Origin: Oasisia sp. SBJ-2009
Lineage: Eukaryota; Annelida; Polychaeta; Sabellida; Siboglinidae
Assembly (NCBI GenBank): GCA_964017155.1
Contig: OZ024861.1
Coordinates: 20,742,713-20,806,712, forward strand
DNA: 64,000 bases
Direction: 5' to 3'
Shown here piece after piece: positions 39,122-52,036 of the stretch; positions within the stretch are counted from its first letter, which is position 1, and the number at the start of each line of letters is the position of its first letter. The notes beneath the pieces were generated by a model. It saw only the letters and a list, made by a program, of their open reading frames with translations, was not told where the DNA came from and made no database searches. Both the position numbers and the translations under genes were made by a program.

Positions 39122-40919
39122 AACTACCCCTATATGTCGCATCCATCCAACCACCCCTAATTAACGCATCCATCCAACCTCCCCTACTTACTGCTTCCAT
39201 CCATTCACTTCAACTTAATGCATCCATCCAACCACCCCTAAGTAACGCATCCATCTATTCACCTCTACTTAAAGCATCCAACAACCACAACTACGTATCG
39301 CATCCATCCAACCACCCCTACATAACGCATCCATCCAATCACCCCTACTTAACGCATCCATCCAACCACTACTGCTTAGCGTACCCGTCCAACCACTCCT
39401 ACTTAACACATCCATCCACCACTCCTACTTAGCCCATCCATCCAACCACCCCTATTTAACGCATCCGCCCAACCACCCCTACATAACTCATCAATCCAAC
39501 CACACTTAATTAACGCATCCATTCAACCACCCCTACATTACGCATCCATCCACCCACCTCTACATAACGCATCTGTTCAACCAGCCCTACCTAACGCATC
39601 CATACAACCATCCCTACTTAATGCATCCATACAACCACCCCTGTGCAAAGCATCCATCCAACAACCTCTAATTAATGCATCCATCAATTCACCTCTACTT
39701 AGTACATCTATCCATTCAGCTCTACGTATCGAATCCATCCAACCACCTCTTCGTAACGTATCCATCCAACCACCCTTACTAAACGCATCCATCCAACCAC
39801 CCCAACATAACGCATCCATCCAACGTCCCCTACTTAATGCTTCCATCCATTCACCTCAACTTAATGCATCCATCCAACCACCTCTACTTAAAGCATCCAA
39901 CAACCACCCCTACATAACGAATCCATTCAACCACCACTACGTAACTCATCCATCCAACCACCCTTACTTAACGCATCCATTCAACCACCCCTACTTAAGG
40001 CATCCATCCAACCACCCCTACTTATACCATCCATTCAACCACCCGTATACTTAACGCATCCATCCAATCACCCCTACTTAACGCATCCATCCAACCACTC
40101 CTACGTAAAGCATCCGTCCAACCACCTCTACTTAACGCATCCGTCCTAACACCCCTACTTAACGCATCCATCCAACCACCCCTACTTAACGCATCCATTC
40201 AACCACCCGTACTTAGCGCATCCATCCAATAACCCCTACTTACCGCATCCATCGAAACACTCCTACCGAACGTATCCATCCAACCTCCTCTTCTTAACGC
40301 ATCCATCGAACCACCCCTACTTAACGCATCCATCCAACCACCCGTAAGTAACGCATCCATCCAACTACCCCTATATATCGCATCCATCCAACCACCCCTA
40401 CTTAACGCATCCATTCCACCACTCCTACTTAACGCTTCCATTCAACTACCCCTAATTAACGCATCCATACAACTGCCTACTTAATGCAACCATCCAGCCA
40501 CCCCTCCTTAGCGCATCCTTCCTACCACCCCTACCTAACGCATCCATTCAACCACCTCTACTTATCCCATCCATTCAACCACCCGTACTTAGCGCATCCA
40601 TCCAATAACCCGTACTTATCGGGTCCATCCAACCACCCGTACTTAACGTATCTATCCAACCACTCCTACTTAATGCACCCATTCAATTACCCCTTTTTTA
40701 CGTATCAATCCAACCACTCCTACTTAATGCATCCATCCAATCACCCCTACTTAACTCATCCATCCAACCACCCCTACATAACGCATCAATCCAACCACCC
40801 TTAATTAACGCATCCATTCAACCACACTTACTTACCGCATCCATCCAACCATCCATCCAACCACCCCTACATAACCCATCCATTCAACCACATATATATA
40901 ACGCATCGATCCAACCATC
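39089..40919 (-). repeat. 27-bp minisatellite, G-rich strand on - (part 1)
   Basis: Same unit as 15346-39079 but read in reverse complement (CGCATCC, ATCCAACC, ACCCCTACTTAA). It includes the CTCTACTTAAAGCATCCAAC module at about 39262 and 39884, the complement of the TGGATGCTTTAAGTAGAG module that recurs in the left arm. It runs to the retrotransposon insertion at 40920. No gene seen. Confidence 0.93.
40909..40919 (+). other. Target-site duplication, left copy
   Basis: ATCCAACCATC directly before the retrotransposon is repeated at 42543-42553 directly after it. Taking out the element plus one copy leaves a perfect 27-bp minisatellite unit across the join, which supports a real 11-bp duplication. 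The caution is that related words occur in every unit. Confidence 0.7.
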
Positions 40920-42542
40920 TGATAGATGGGTTGCATATTTCTGTGAAGTCCTGAACCACCCTCAGCCAGATGAACCCGCCGACCCCCCACCAGTGACATA
41001 AGACCTCAACATCGACACCAGTCCCCCAACAGAAGCGGAAGTTAGAAATGCCATCAAAGCTATGAAGAGTGGAAAAGCCCAAGGCGTAGGCTCCATCCAT
41101 GCTGAAATGTTGAAGGCCGACCTCAGTACAGCAATAAGAGTCCTGACTAACTTGTTCGACACCATTTGGGACAAAGTGACTGGGTCAAAGGACTCATTAT
41201 AAAGATCCCTAAGAAACACAACCTCCAAGTGTGTGACAATTGGCGAGGAATCACACTCTTGTCCATCCCCAGCAAAGTCTTCTGTAGAATCCTTCTTGGA
41301 AGAATCGAGACAGCTTTTGACAAGAAGCTGAGGCAAGAACAAGCGGCATTCCGAAAGAGAAGATGGTGCACTGATCAGATCTCTGCATTGAGAAACATCA
41401 TAGAGCAGACTCTAGAATGGAACTGCCCACTGTATATCAACTTCATTGATTTCAAAAAGGCCTTTGACAGTATCCACCATGACACTCTGTGGAAGATCTT
41501 AAGATCTTATGGAGTACCTCTAAAGATTGTTTCACTGATAGAGACGTTCTACAACCACTTTGAATGCAGTGTCATCCTCAGTAATACATCCTCTGAATGG
41601 TTCCCAGTGAAATCTAGTGTTAGACAGGGATGTATCCTCTCGCCCATCCTCTTCTTGGTCGTCATCGACTGGGATATGCGGAAAACTACATCAGATAAAC
41701 CCAGGGGTATCCAGTGGACTCTCTTTTCCCAGCTAGAAGACCTCGACTTTGCTGATGACCTTCCATTTCTATGAGTAAAGCGTGACCATCTGCAGTAAAA
41801 AAACCGATAGATTAGAGAGATATGCAAAGCAAACTGGGCTTACCATCAATACATCCAAGACACAAGTGATGAGCATCAACACCACACCAACCGCACCTGT
41901 TACCATAAATGGTGAACCACTTGAGTTTGTACAGGACATTACTTACCTGGGTAGTCTCATCAGCAAAGACAATGGAGGCCAAAAAGACATCACGGCAAGA
42001 CTCAGTAAAGCCCGCTGTGCTTTCGCCAAACTGCAGAACATTTGGAAGTCTAACCAGTACACCACCAAAACAAAGATAAGACTTTACAACAGTAATGTGA
42101 AGTCCATCCTACTGTATGGCTCAGAGTGCTGGCGAGTGGTTAAAGGGGACATGGCAAAGATCGACGCGTTCCACAATGCATGTCTCAGAAAGTTCTGCCG
42201 AATATTCTGGCCCAATAAGATCTCCAACGTGGCCCTGTATAAAAAGACGGGCTGCAACAGTGCTGTCCTAGAAATGAAACGCAGACGGCTGAGATGGCTA
42301 GGACACGTCCTGCGAATGCCCGGAGACAGCATCCCCAAAGTGGCACTCAGATGGACACCACCAGGAAAAAGGAAGCGACGACGGCCAAAGATGATGTGGC
42401 GACAGACAGTAATGGCCGAGCTGACAGAGATGGGGCTGTCATGGGCAGAGGCTCAGGCTTCAGCCAAGGACAGGACCTTGTGGCGGAAGATTGTTGTGGT
42501 CTTATGTCCCACTGGGGACGAAGAGGATTAAGAAAGTAAGTA
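40920..42542 (+). mobile_element. 5'-truncated RTE-like non-LTR retrotransposon
   Basis: A 1.6-kb insertion of balanced-composition DNA within the minisatellite. It keeps only the region from just upstream of the reverse transcriptase to the 3' end. The endonuclease domain and 5' UTR are absent, as expected from 5' truncation in target-primed reverse transcription. The coding part ends in TAA at 42529, and a short AAGAAAGTAAGTA tail ends the element. The C-terminal half carries the GSECW, FHNACLRK, WPNKISN and RLRWLGHVLRM motifs that I associate with RTE-clade elements. It is flanked by an 11-bp candidate target-site duplication. Several lesions make it non-autonomous. Clade placement is from motif memory, not a tree. 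Confidence 0.88.
40921..42531 (+). pseudogene. Reverse transcriptase, RTE-like, broken by frameshifts and stops
   Basis: The original product is an RNA-directed DNA polymerase that copies element RNA at a nicked target. Three reading segments remain. Frame 1 from 40921 (DRWVAYFCEVLNHP) has a TAA at 40999 and carries the fingers region EVRNAIKAMKSGKAQGVGSI, where the usual GKAPG(V/I)D is changed to GKAQGVG. A shift near 41170-41180, probably a few lost codons, moves to frame 3 (41166-41774, 202 residues): DNWRGITLLS, motif A FIDFKKAFD with catalytic D95, motif B RQGCILSP at 153-160 and motif C FADD at 195-198 (41748-41759). TGA at 41772, TAA at 41796 and an extra A in the A-run at 41797-41803 then shift to frame 1 for the thumb and C-terminal region (to 42531), including YLGSLISKD, GSECW, RLRWLGHVLRM and a CPTGDEED end. 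Catalytic residues survive but the frame does not. Confidence 0.85.
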
Positions 42543-45500
42543 ATCCAACCATCCCTACATAACGCATCCTTTCAACCAGCCCTACTTAACGCATCCATCC
42601 AACCACCCCTACTTAATGCATCCATCCAACCACCACTACATAGCGCATCCATCCAACAACCCCTAATTAATGCATCCATCAATTCACCTCTACTTAATAT
42701 ATCCATCTATTCACCTCTACTTAACGAATCCATCCAACCACCTCTTCATAACGTATCCATCCATTCACCTCTACTTAACGCATCCGTCCAACAACCCCTA
42801 CTTAACGCAACTATTCAACCACCCATACTTAACGTATCCAACCAACCACCTCTACTTAAGGCATAAATCCAACCACCCTACTTCACGCATCCATCCAATC
42901 ACCCCTACTTAGCGCATCCATTCAACCACCCCTACGTAACGCATCCATCCAACCACACCTACTTAATGCTTCCATCCATTCACCTCAACTTAATGCATCC
43001 ATCCAACCTCCCCTATATAACGCATCCATCCATCCACCCCTACTTAATTCCTCCATCCATTCACCTCAATTTAATGCATCCATCCAACCACACCTACTTA
43101 ACGCATCCATCCATTCACATCCATCCAACTACCACTACTTAATGGATCCATCCAATCACCTCTACTTAGTACATCCATCCAACCACCCCTACTTTACGCC
43201 TCCATCCAACTACCCCTACATAACGCATCCATCCAACCTCCCCTACTTAATGCTTCCATCCATTCACCTCAACTTAATGCATCCATCCAACCACCCCTAC
43301 GTAACGCATCCATCCTTTCACCTCTACTTAAAGCATCCAACATCCACCCCTACATAACGCATCCATTCAACCACCACTACATAACGCATCCATCCAACCA
43401 CCCCTACATAACGCATCCATTCAACCACCCTACTAAACGCATCCATCCAAACACCCCTACTTATCCAATCCATTCAACCACCCGTACTTAACGCATCCAT
43501 CCAATCAACCCTAGTTAACGCATCCATACAACCACTCCTGCTTAGCGTATCCATCCAACCACTCCTACTTAACGCATCCATCAAACCACCCCTATTTAAC
43601 GCATCCATCCAACCACCCCTACATAACTCATCAATCCAACCAACCTTAATTAACGCATCAATTCAACAACCCCTACATAACGCATCCATCCAACCACCTC
43701 TACATAACGCATCTATTCAACCAGCCCTACTAAACGCATCCATCCAACAATCCCTACTTAATGCATCCATCCAACCACCCCTGTGTAACGCATCCATACA
43801 ACAACCCCTAATTAATGCATCCATCAATTCACCTCTACTTAGTATATCCATCCATTCACCTCTACTTAGCGAATCCATCCAACCACCTCTTCATATCGTA
43901 TCCATCCTTTCACCTCTACTTAACGCATCCATCCAACCAGCCGTATATAACGTATCCCTCCAACCACCCATATTTAACGCATCAATTCAAACACCCGTAC
44001 TTAAAGCATCCATCCAACCACCCCTATATATCGCGTCCATTCAACCACCCATACTTAACGCATCCATCCAAACACCCCTACATAACGCATCCATTCAACC
44101 ACGCCTACTTAAAGCATCCATCAAAACATACATACTTATCGCATCCATCCAACCACTCCTACTTAACGTATCCATCCAACAACTCCTAATTAACGTATCT
44201 ACCCAACCAACCTACTTAGCGCATTCATCCAACCACCCCTTCTTAACGCGTCCATTCAACCACCCATACTTAGCCCATCCATTCAACCAACCGAACTAAA
44301 CGCATCCATCCAATCACCCCTATTTAACGCATCCATCCAACCACTCCTACTTAACGTATCCATCGAGCCTCTCCTACTTAACGCATCCATCCAACCACTC
44401 CTACTTAACGTATCCATCCAACCACCCCTACTAAACGCATTCATCCAATCACCCCTACTTAACGCATCCCACCACTCGTACTTAACGTATCCATCCAACC
44501 ACTCCTACTTAACGCATCCATCCAACCACCCCTACTTAACGCATCCATTCAACCACCCCTACTTAACGTATCCATCGAACCACCCCTTCTTAGCGCATCC
44601 ATCCAAACACCCCTACTTAACGCATCCATCCAACCACCCCTAGTTAATGCTTCCATCCATTCACCTCTACTTAATACATCTATCCAACCACCCATACCTA
44701 ACGCATCCATCCAACCTCCCCTACTTAATGCTTCCATCTATTCACCTCAACTTAATGCATCCATCCAACCGCCCCTACTTAGCGCATCCATCCATTCACC
44801 TCTACTTACAACATCCAACAACCACCCCTACATAACGCATCCATTCAACCACCCCTACTTAACGCATCCATCCAACCACACCTACATAACCCATCCATTC
44901 AACCACCCCTACTTAGCGCATCCATCCAACCACACCTAATTATCTAATCCATTCAACCACTCCTACTTGGCGTATCCAACCAACCACTTCTAATTAGCGC
45001 ATCCACCCCACCATTCGTACTTACCGTATCCATCCATCCATTCCTACTCAACACATCTATCCAACCACCTTACAAAGCGCACTGATCCAACCACCCCTAT
45101 TTAATGTATCCATCCAATCTCCACTACTTAATGCATCCATCCAGTCACCCCTACTTAACACATCCATCCAACCACCCCTACATAACTCATCCATCCAACC
45201 TCCCCTACTTAATGCTTCCATCCATTCACCTCAACTTAATGCATCCATCCAACCACCCCTACGTAACGCATCCATCCATTCACCTCTACTTAAAGCATCC
45301 AACATCCACCCCTACATAACGCATCCATTCAACCACCACTACATAACGCATCCATCCAACAACCCCTACATAACCCATCCATTCAACCATCCCTACTTAG
45401 CGCTTCCATCCAACCACCCCTACTTATCTAATCCATCCAACCACTCCTACTTGGCGTATCCATCCAACCACTCCTACTTAGCGCATCCATCCCACCACTC

Positions 45501-46911
45501 GTACTTACCGTATCCATCCAACCATTCCTACTTAACGCATCTATCCAACCACCTTACTAAGCGCACTGATCCAACCACCCCTATTTAATGTATTCATCCA
45601 ATCTCCCCTACTTAATGCATCCATCCAGTCACCTCTACTTAACACATACATCCAACCACCCCTACATAACACATCCATCCAACAACCCCTACTTAACGCA
45701 TCCATCCAACCGTCCCTAATTATCGTATCAATCCAACCACTCCTACCTAATGTATCCATTCAATTCCCCCTTCTTAACGTATAAATCCAACCACTCCTGC
45801 TTAATGCATCCATCCAATCTCCCCTACTCAACGCTTCCATCCAAACACCCCTACTTAACGTATTCATCCAACTACCCCTACTTAATGCATCCATCCAATC
45901 ACCTGTACTTAATACATCCATCCAACCACCCCTACTTTACGCACCCATCCAACCTCCCCTACATATCGAATCCATCCAACTTCCCCTACTTCACCTCAAC
46001 TTAATGCATCCATTGAACCACCCCTACTTAACGCATCCATCCATTCATCTCTACTTAAAGCACCCAACAACCATCCCTACATAACACATCCATTCAACCA
46101 CCACTACATAACGCATCCATCCAACCACCCCTACATAACGCATCCATTCAAACAAACCTACTTAACGCATCCATCCAAGCACCCCTATTTATCCAATCCA
46201 TTCAACCACCCGTACTTAACTCATCCATCCAATCAACCCTACGTAACGCATCCATCCAACCACTCCTACTTAACGCATCCATCCCAACACTCCAACTTAC
46301 CGTATCCATCCAACCATTCCTACTCAACGCATCTATCCAACCACCTTACTAAGCGCACTGATCCAACCACCCCTATTTAATTTAACCATCCAATCACCCC
46401 TACTTAACACATCCATCCAACCACCCCTACTTAACGCATCCAACCAACCACCCCTACTTAACGCATCCATCCAACCACCCCTAGTTAACGTATCAATCCA
46501 ACCACTCCTACCTAATGCATCCATCCAATCACCCCTACTTAACGCATCCATCCAACCAACCCTACTTAGCGCATCCATCCAACCACCCCTATTTAACGCA
46601 TCCATCCATCCACACCATTTAACGTGTCCACCCAACTACCCCTACTTAATGCATCCATCCAATCACCTCTACTTAATACATCCATCCAACCACCCCTATT
46701 TTACGCATCCATCCAACCACCCCTGCATAACGCATCCATCCAACCTCCCCTACTTAATGCTTCCATCCATTCACCTCAAATTAATGCATCCATCCAACCA
46801 CCCCTACGTAACGCATCCATCAATTCACCTCTACTTAGTGCATCGAACAACCACCCCTACATAACGCATCCATTCAACCACCACTACATAACGCATCCAT
46901 CCAACCACCCC
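42543..46911 (-). repeat. 27-bp minisatellite, G-rich strand on - (part 2)
   Basis: Continuation of the array after the retrotransposon, beginning with the right target-site copy (42543-42553). About 160 units of the CCATCC-type orientation. The module CTCTACTTAAAGCATCCAAC and variants recur near 43324, 44806, 45287, 46046 and 46840. The TTGGTTGTGTTTGG landmark common in the left arm is not seen in complement here. The array ends at CCAACCACCCC, and CA satellite resumes with AAAAAACTCTCCCACACCC at about 46912. No genes. Confidence 0.93.
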
Positions 46912-46977
46912 AAAAAACTCTCCCACACCCACACACCCACATACGCGCAAACACACACAGACACGTACACGTTCACA

Positions 46978-47041
<64 letters not shown>

Positions 47042-48183
47042 ACACGCGCAAGACCCATCACACATGCACCCACACACATACACACACACGCAACCACACA
47101 CATGCACCCACCCACACACGCACACACATGACATACACGCACCCCCACACACACCCACCGACACTCACACGCACCTTCACATGCAACCATACACATACAC
47201 ATGCACCCACACACACGCACCCACACGGACGCACCCACACACGCACACACACGCGCCAACACACGCACACACACACATACAGCCACTCTAACACCGCCCA
47301 CCCATCCACACAAACACACACAGTCACACACACACACACACACACGTACACGCACATGCACACATTCGCCCACATACGAATCCACACACGTACCCACACA
47401 GGCACCAACACAAACACACACCCACGCACTCACTCACACTCAACCTCACACACACGCACGCGCGCCAACACACGCACCCACACACATGTACACACGACAC
47501 ACACATGTACCCAAACACGCACCTACACACGCACACACACATGCACACATGTGCGCCAACACACGCACAAATACACACACATGCAGAACTCACGCACTCT
47601 CACACACGCACCCACACATACACCCAAACGCGCAACCACACAAACACACAAAGGCGCCAGCACAAGCACACAAACACACACACACCCACTCACATAGACA
47701 CGCTCCCACACACGCACCAACACAAGCACACACGCTCCCAGACCCACACACCTGCCCACACCCACACACACACCAACACCCACGCACAGGCACCCTCACA
47801 CGCGCACACACATGCACCCAGACACACACACTCACCACACACGCATCCACACACATGCGCCCACACATACACACATACACACACCCACACAGTCACACCA
47901 ACACACGAATTCACACACGCACATACACACACGCGCACCGAAACTCGCACACACACACATGAACCATACACACGTACCCACACACACGGACACGCACACG
48001 CGAATCCACACACGCACCCACACATGCAACCACACACTCGCACCAACACACGCACCCACACACGCCAACACACGAACACACACACGCAGGCAATCACTTG
48101 CACACACGCAAAAACACACAGACACGCACCCACACACACGCACACGCACACGCACACGCACACGCACGCACACACACGCGCGC
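46912..48183 (+). repeat. CA-rich satellite, block 4
   Basis: Satellite in the same orientation as on the left side of the minisatellite. It begins with the CTCCCACACCCACAC / GCGCAAACACAC module, the one that normally follows the CACCCAGACAC module seen at the left border (about 15330). It has the CGACACTCACACGCACCTTC landmark at 47159, GCCACTCTAACACCGCCC at about 47283 and a 24-bp (CACACG)-like stretch at about 48140-48165. No genes. Confidence 0.88.
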
Positions 48184-48431
48184 CGTGTGTGTCTGTGTGT
48201 GTATGTGTGCATGTTGGTGCGTGTGTGGGTACTTGTGTGTGGGTACGTGTGAGTGCGGGTACGTGTTTGTGCGAGTGCATGTGTGTGAGTGCGTGTGTTG
48301 GTGCGTGTGTAGGTGACAGTGTGGATTTGTGTGTGTGCGTGAGTGTGCGTGCGTGCGTGTATGGACACATGTATGTGTGCGTGCGTGCGTGTGTGTGCCT
48401 GATTGCGTGGGTGCGTGCGTAAGTGCGGTGC

Positions 48432-48470
<39 letters not shown>

Positions 48471-48799
48471 TGGATTCGTGTGTGGGTGTTTGTGTGTGTG
48501 TGCGTGTGTGTGTGGGCGCATGTATGTTAAGGTGCGTGCGTGTGTGTGTGTGCACCCACATTCGCCCACACACGGGCCACTTCACGTACACACACACGCA
48601 CGCACACACACAAACGCACCCACACTCGCACGTACCGACAACACACACACACGTACAACACACGCCCGCACGCACGCACGCACGTACCCACAATCGAACA
48701 CCCCCGCGACAACACACACTCACACACACACGCGCGTGTGTGTGAGCGCTACCACAAACGCACCCACACACGCACAAACACGAGCCAACACACGTACAC

Positions 48800-48852
<53 letters not shown>

Positions 48853-48970
48853 AACCACACGCGCACCCACACACACGCAAGCACCCACACACATGCGCCC
48901 ACACACATACACACACGCATCCACACACGCACCCATACACGCACACTAACACACGCACCCATACACACGC
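48184..48970 (+). repeat. Inverted duplication, copy 1 (includes a GT-to-CA switch)
   Basis: GT-rich at 48184-48551, then CA-rich from about 48552. The whole segment, switch included, recurs in inverted orientation at 53186-53870. Shared diagnostic words are GCACCCACATTCGCCCACACA at the switch (copied in complement near 53508-53528), GGGCCACTTCACGTAC, GTGAGCGCTA and CGAGCCAACACACGTACACC. This copy has about 75 extra bases near 48652-48726 that the partner lacks. Confidence 0.82.
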
Positions 48971-49329
<359 letters not shown>

Positions 49330-50286
49330 CACTCGCGCTGACCACTTCACATTTGCGTCTGACCTGAACAAACTTCCCTCATGGGCAAAGACATGGCAGA
49401 TGGATTTTAATGTGTCAAAGTGTGCCGTCTTATCGGTTACTACCAAGAGGAACATATCAACCTATAGCTACTTCATGGGGAGCCAACAAATACCAGGGAC
49501 TGACAACCAGGACTACCTGGGGGTTACCATCAACACAAAATTATCGTGGCAACCACTTATCAACAAAGTGCAGAACAAAGCCAGCAAGACACTTGGCTTA
49601 CTCAAAAGAACACTGCATGCGGCGCCACCGAAAGTGAGACAAACAGCATACGAGGTACTCGTGCGACCAACACTCGAGTTTGCCACATGCGCCTGTGCAC
49701 CTCACACAAAGACAGGCATTCAGACAATAGACCGCGTACAAAGATCCGCTGTGCGGTTAGTCACCCGTGATTACCGCAGAACGTCAAGTGTCAGTGATAT
49801 GTTCACTAACCTGATATGGAACTCCTTGTACACACGAAAGAGGATATGAGATGCAACTATGTTTTTTTAAATTCACCACGGATTAATGCATATCAGCTTG
49901 CCCGTCATCATCGCCACAGCAGATGCGCGCACCAGACGCCAACACAAGCACAAACTACGAACACTACCTGCCACTTGCACCCCCTACCAGCAGTCATTCT
50001 ACGTACGCTGTATTCCACTGTTGAAAGCACTTACCGAGGAAGCTGTCACCGCATCTACCACAGAAGTATTCCAGAGAGCCGCCATCCCAGTTATTCAGAC
50101 ATTGACATTATAATATATTGCTTTAGTGTTAATCATGGACTGCCTGATTTGTTAATGTACTCTTAATTTTATTGATCTATTTATTCTAATATTTTATTAA
50201 CTTATTATTTTAACATATTTATTATATTTATCTTATTAATTGAATCATCGTTTTAATGTACAGTTAACTGGATTCATCTATTGTCA
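49330..50286 (+). mobile_element. CR1/Jockey-like non-LTR retrotransposon, 3' fragment
   Basis: About 0.96 kb of non-satellite sequence: roughly 780 bp of reverse-transcriptase C-terminal coding region followed by about 170 bp of AT-rich 3' UTR with repeated TTTATT/TTATTA words. It is 5' truncated, with catalytic core and endonuclease absent. The last 250 bp are about 90% or more identical by eye to 55786-56050, so two insertions of one family lie in the window. No clear target-site duplication is visible, which is usual for CR1-type elements. The exact 3' end is uncertain because the second copy continues about 100 bp further. Confidence 0.85.
49340..50113 (+). pseudogene. Reverse transcriptase C-terminal region, CR1/Jockey-like, two in-frame stops
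   Basis: A single frame (frame 2) can be followed from DHFTFASDLNKL at 49340 to the natural stop TAA at 50111. Conserved features of this group are MDFNVSKCAVL (49400), DYLGVTI, KASKTLGLLKR, VRPTLEFA, VQRSAVRLV and, near the end, TPYQQSFYVR and EEAVTASTTEVFQ, which correspond to the tail of CR1-type proteins. The frame is interrupted by TGA at 49847 and TAA at 49868. The catalytic palm motifs lie upstream of the truncation and are absent, so this is inactive debris. I infer the CR1/Jockey group from the YLGV and VRPxLEFA pattern; the exact clade is unresolved. Confidence 0.82.
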
Positions 50287-50586
50287 TATTTATTTTGAAT
50301 CCATACACGCACCGACACATGCACCGAAATACGCACCCACACGCACACACACACGCGCAAAGCCACGCAAACATACACATATACACCAAACACGCACCCA
50401 CACACAGGCACTCACACACGCACCCACACACGCACACACACGCGCAAAGACCCGGACACATACACATATGCACCACACACGCACCCACATGCACGTTCGC
50501 CCACAGACACATACACACACAGACACGCACGCACCCATTTACTCGCACCCACACACGAACCCACACATGCACCGACACACACACCG

Positions 50587-50617
<31 letters not shown>

Positions 50618-51191
50618 CACGCACCCACACACGCGCAAACACACACACACATACACGTGCACCACACACGCACACTCCCACACACGCAAGCACCAACACA
50701 CACGCGCCCATACATATACACACAGGCACCATAACACACACACACATACGCCAACACACGCACACACACACGCACCCACATACACACGAACCGACTCTCA
50801 CACGAAAACACACACCCACGAACATACGCACCCACACACACAGGCGCCAACCCACGCACACACGCACGAATCCCCGCATGCACCCACACATGCAACCAAG
50901 CACACGCACCCACACACAGGGCAACACACGCACCCACACGCTAACACACACATGCACACACGCAAACACACACACACGCACCTACAGGCACCCACACACG
51001 CGCAATCACACGCACACATCCACACACATGCGCCCACACACCTGAACACATAAACACGCACCCACACACACACACCCATACATTACTCCACACACACTCA
51101 CCATCACACGCACCGACACAAGCACACACACTCATGCACCAACACAGACATCCACACACGCACGCATGCAACCACACACACGCGCCCACAC

Positions 51192-51227
<36 letters not shown>
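50287..51227 (+). repeat. CA-rich satellite, block 5
   Basis: Degenerate satellite starting with GAATCCATACACGCACCGACAC right after the CR1-like 3' UTR and ending in six or so ATACAC units (51192-51227) against the (ATA)n tail of the next insertion. The usual CCGACACACACACCGAC and GCGCAAACACACACAC modules are present. No gene seen. Confidence 0.87.
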
Positions 51228-51228
<1 letters not shown>

Positions 51229-51375
51229 TAATAATAATAATAATTCTTTTGCGCCAATATCCTCGAAAATCAAGCTCAGTGGCGCGACAAAACCAGGGGA
51301 TTAATCAATCTCATAATCGAAAGCAATGCGTGAGTCGTCAACGGATGGATGAAGAAGCTAGGAGGCTAAGGAGGA
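51228..51375 (-). mobile_element. SINE-like fragment with (ATT)n tail on the - strand
   Basis: About 130 bp of non-satellite sequence next to (ATA)5-6 at 51228-51243. On the - strand it reads inwards from CCTCCTTAGCC to a 3' module GGATATTGGCGC ... AGAATT followed by (ATT)n, the layout expected for a short retroposon with a simple tail. The 3' module resembles that of the tRNA-derived insertion at 60803-61116 (GGATATTGCGC ... AGAATT). No pol III boxes are seen in this fragment, so it is truncated or from a related family. It has no coding potential. Confidence 0.55.
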
Positions 51376-51690
51376 CACACACCCTCACACACGCACCCAC
51401 ACAAACGCACCCAACCACACACGTACCCCCACACGCACACACAAGCGCCAACGCACGCACACACACACGCACCCACCCACACACACACACACCCACACAC
51501 ACACGCACCCACAGACAGGCACCCACCCACACACTCACCCACACACAAACACACGCGCCAGCACAAGCACACACACACACTCATGCACCTACACAGGCAC
51601 CAACGGACGCACATACACGCAGACATTGAGACGCAAATGCACCACATACGCACTCACACCCACGCACCCAGACACACACACACCCACAAA

Positions 51691-51743
<53 letters not shown>

Positions 51744-51761
51744 ACACATGCACCACACAAG

Positions 51762-51802
<41 letters not shown>

Positions 51803-51996
51803 ACACGCACCCACACACAAGCACCCACACACACGCACCCACAGACAGGCACCCACCCACACACTCACCCACACACAAACACACGCGCCAGCACAAACAC
51901 ATACACACACGCACCTACGCAGGCACCAACAGACGCACAAACACGCAGACATACAGACGCAAATGCACAACATACGCACTCACACCCACGCACCCA

Positions 51997-52036
<40 letters not shown>

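Noticed and set aside
40920..42542. Intact retrotransposon or host gene with reverse-transcriptase domain
   Set aside because: In-frame stops, two frame changes and the missing endonuclease region show a dead, 5'-truncated copy.
15445..44500. MDALSRGGW / NHPYLTHPS nine-residue repeat proteins
   Set aside because: A 27-bp period automatically gives a nine-codon peptide repeat in any open frame. Frames are cut by common stop-creating variants (GGTTGAATGG) and by units of other lengths, and both strands look equally coding.
15346..46911. CRISPR array
   Set aside because: Units are contiguous with no unique spacers, no cas genes are present, and the context is eukaryotic.
48720..48760. Separate small inversion around CGCGCGTGTGTGTGAGCGC
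   Set aside because: It is only about 15 GT-rich bases inside CA-rich sequence and is shared by the inverted partner at about 53395-53420, so it belongs to the unit and is not an independent switch.
49340..50113. Host gene with a CR1-like domain
   Set aside because: Two in-frame stops, an AT-rich retrotransposon 3' UTR and a second copy at 55786 mark it as element debris.
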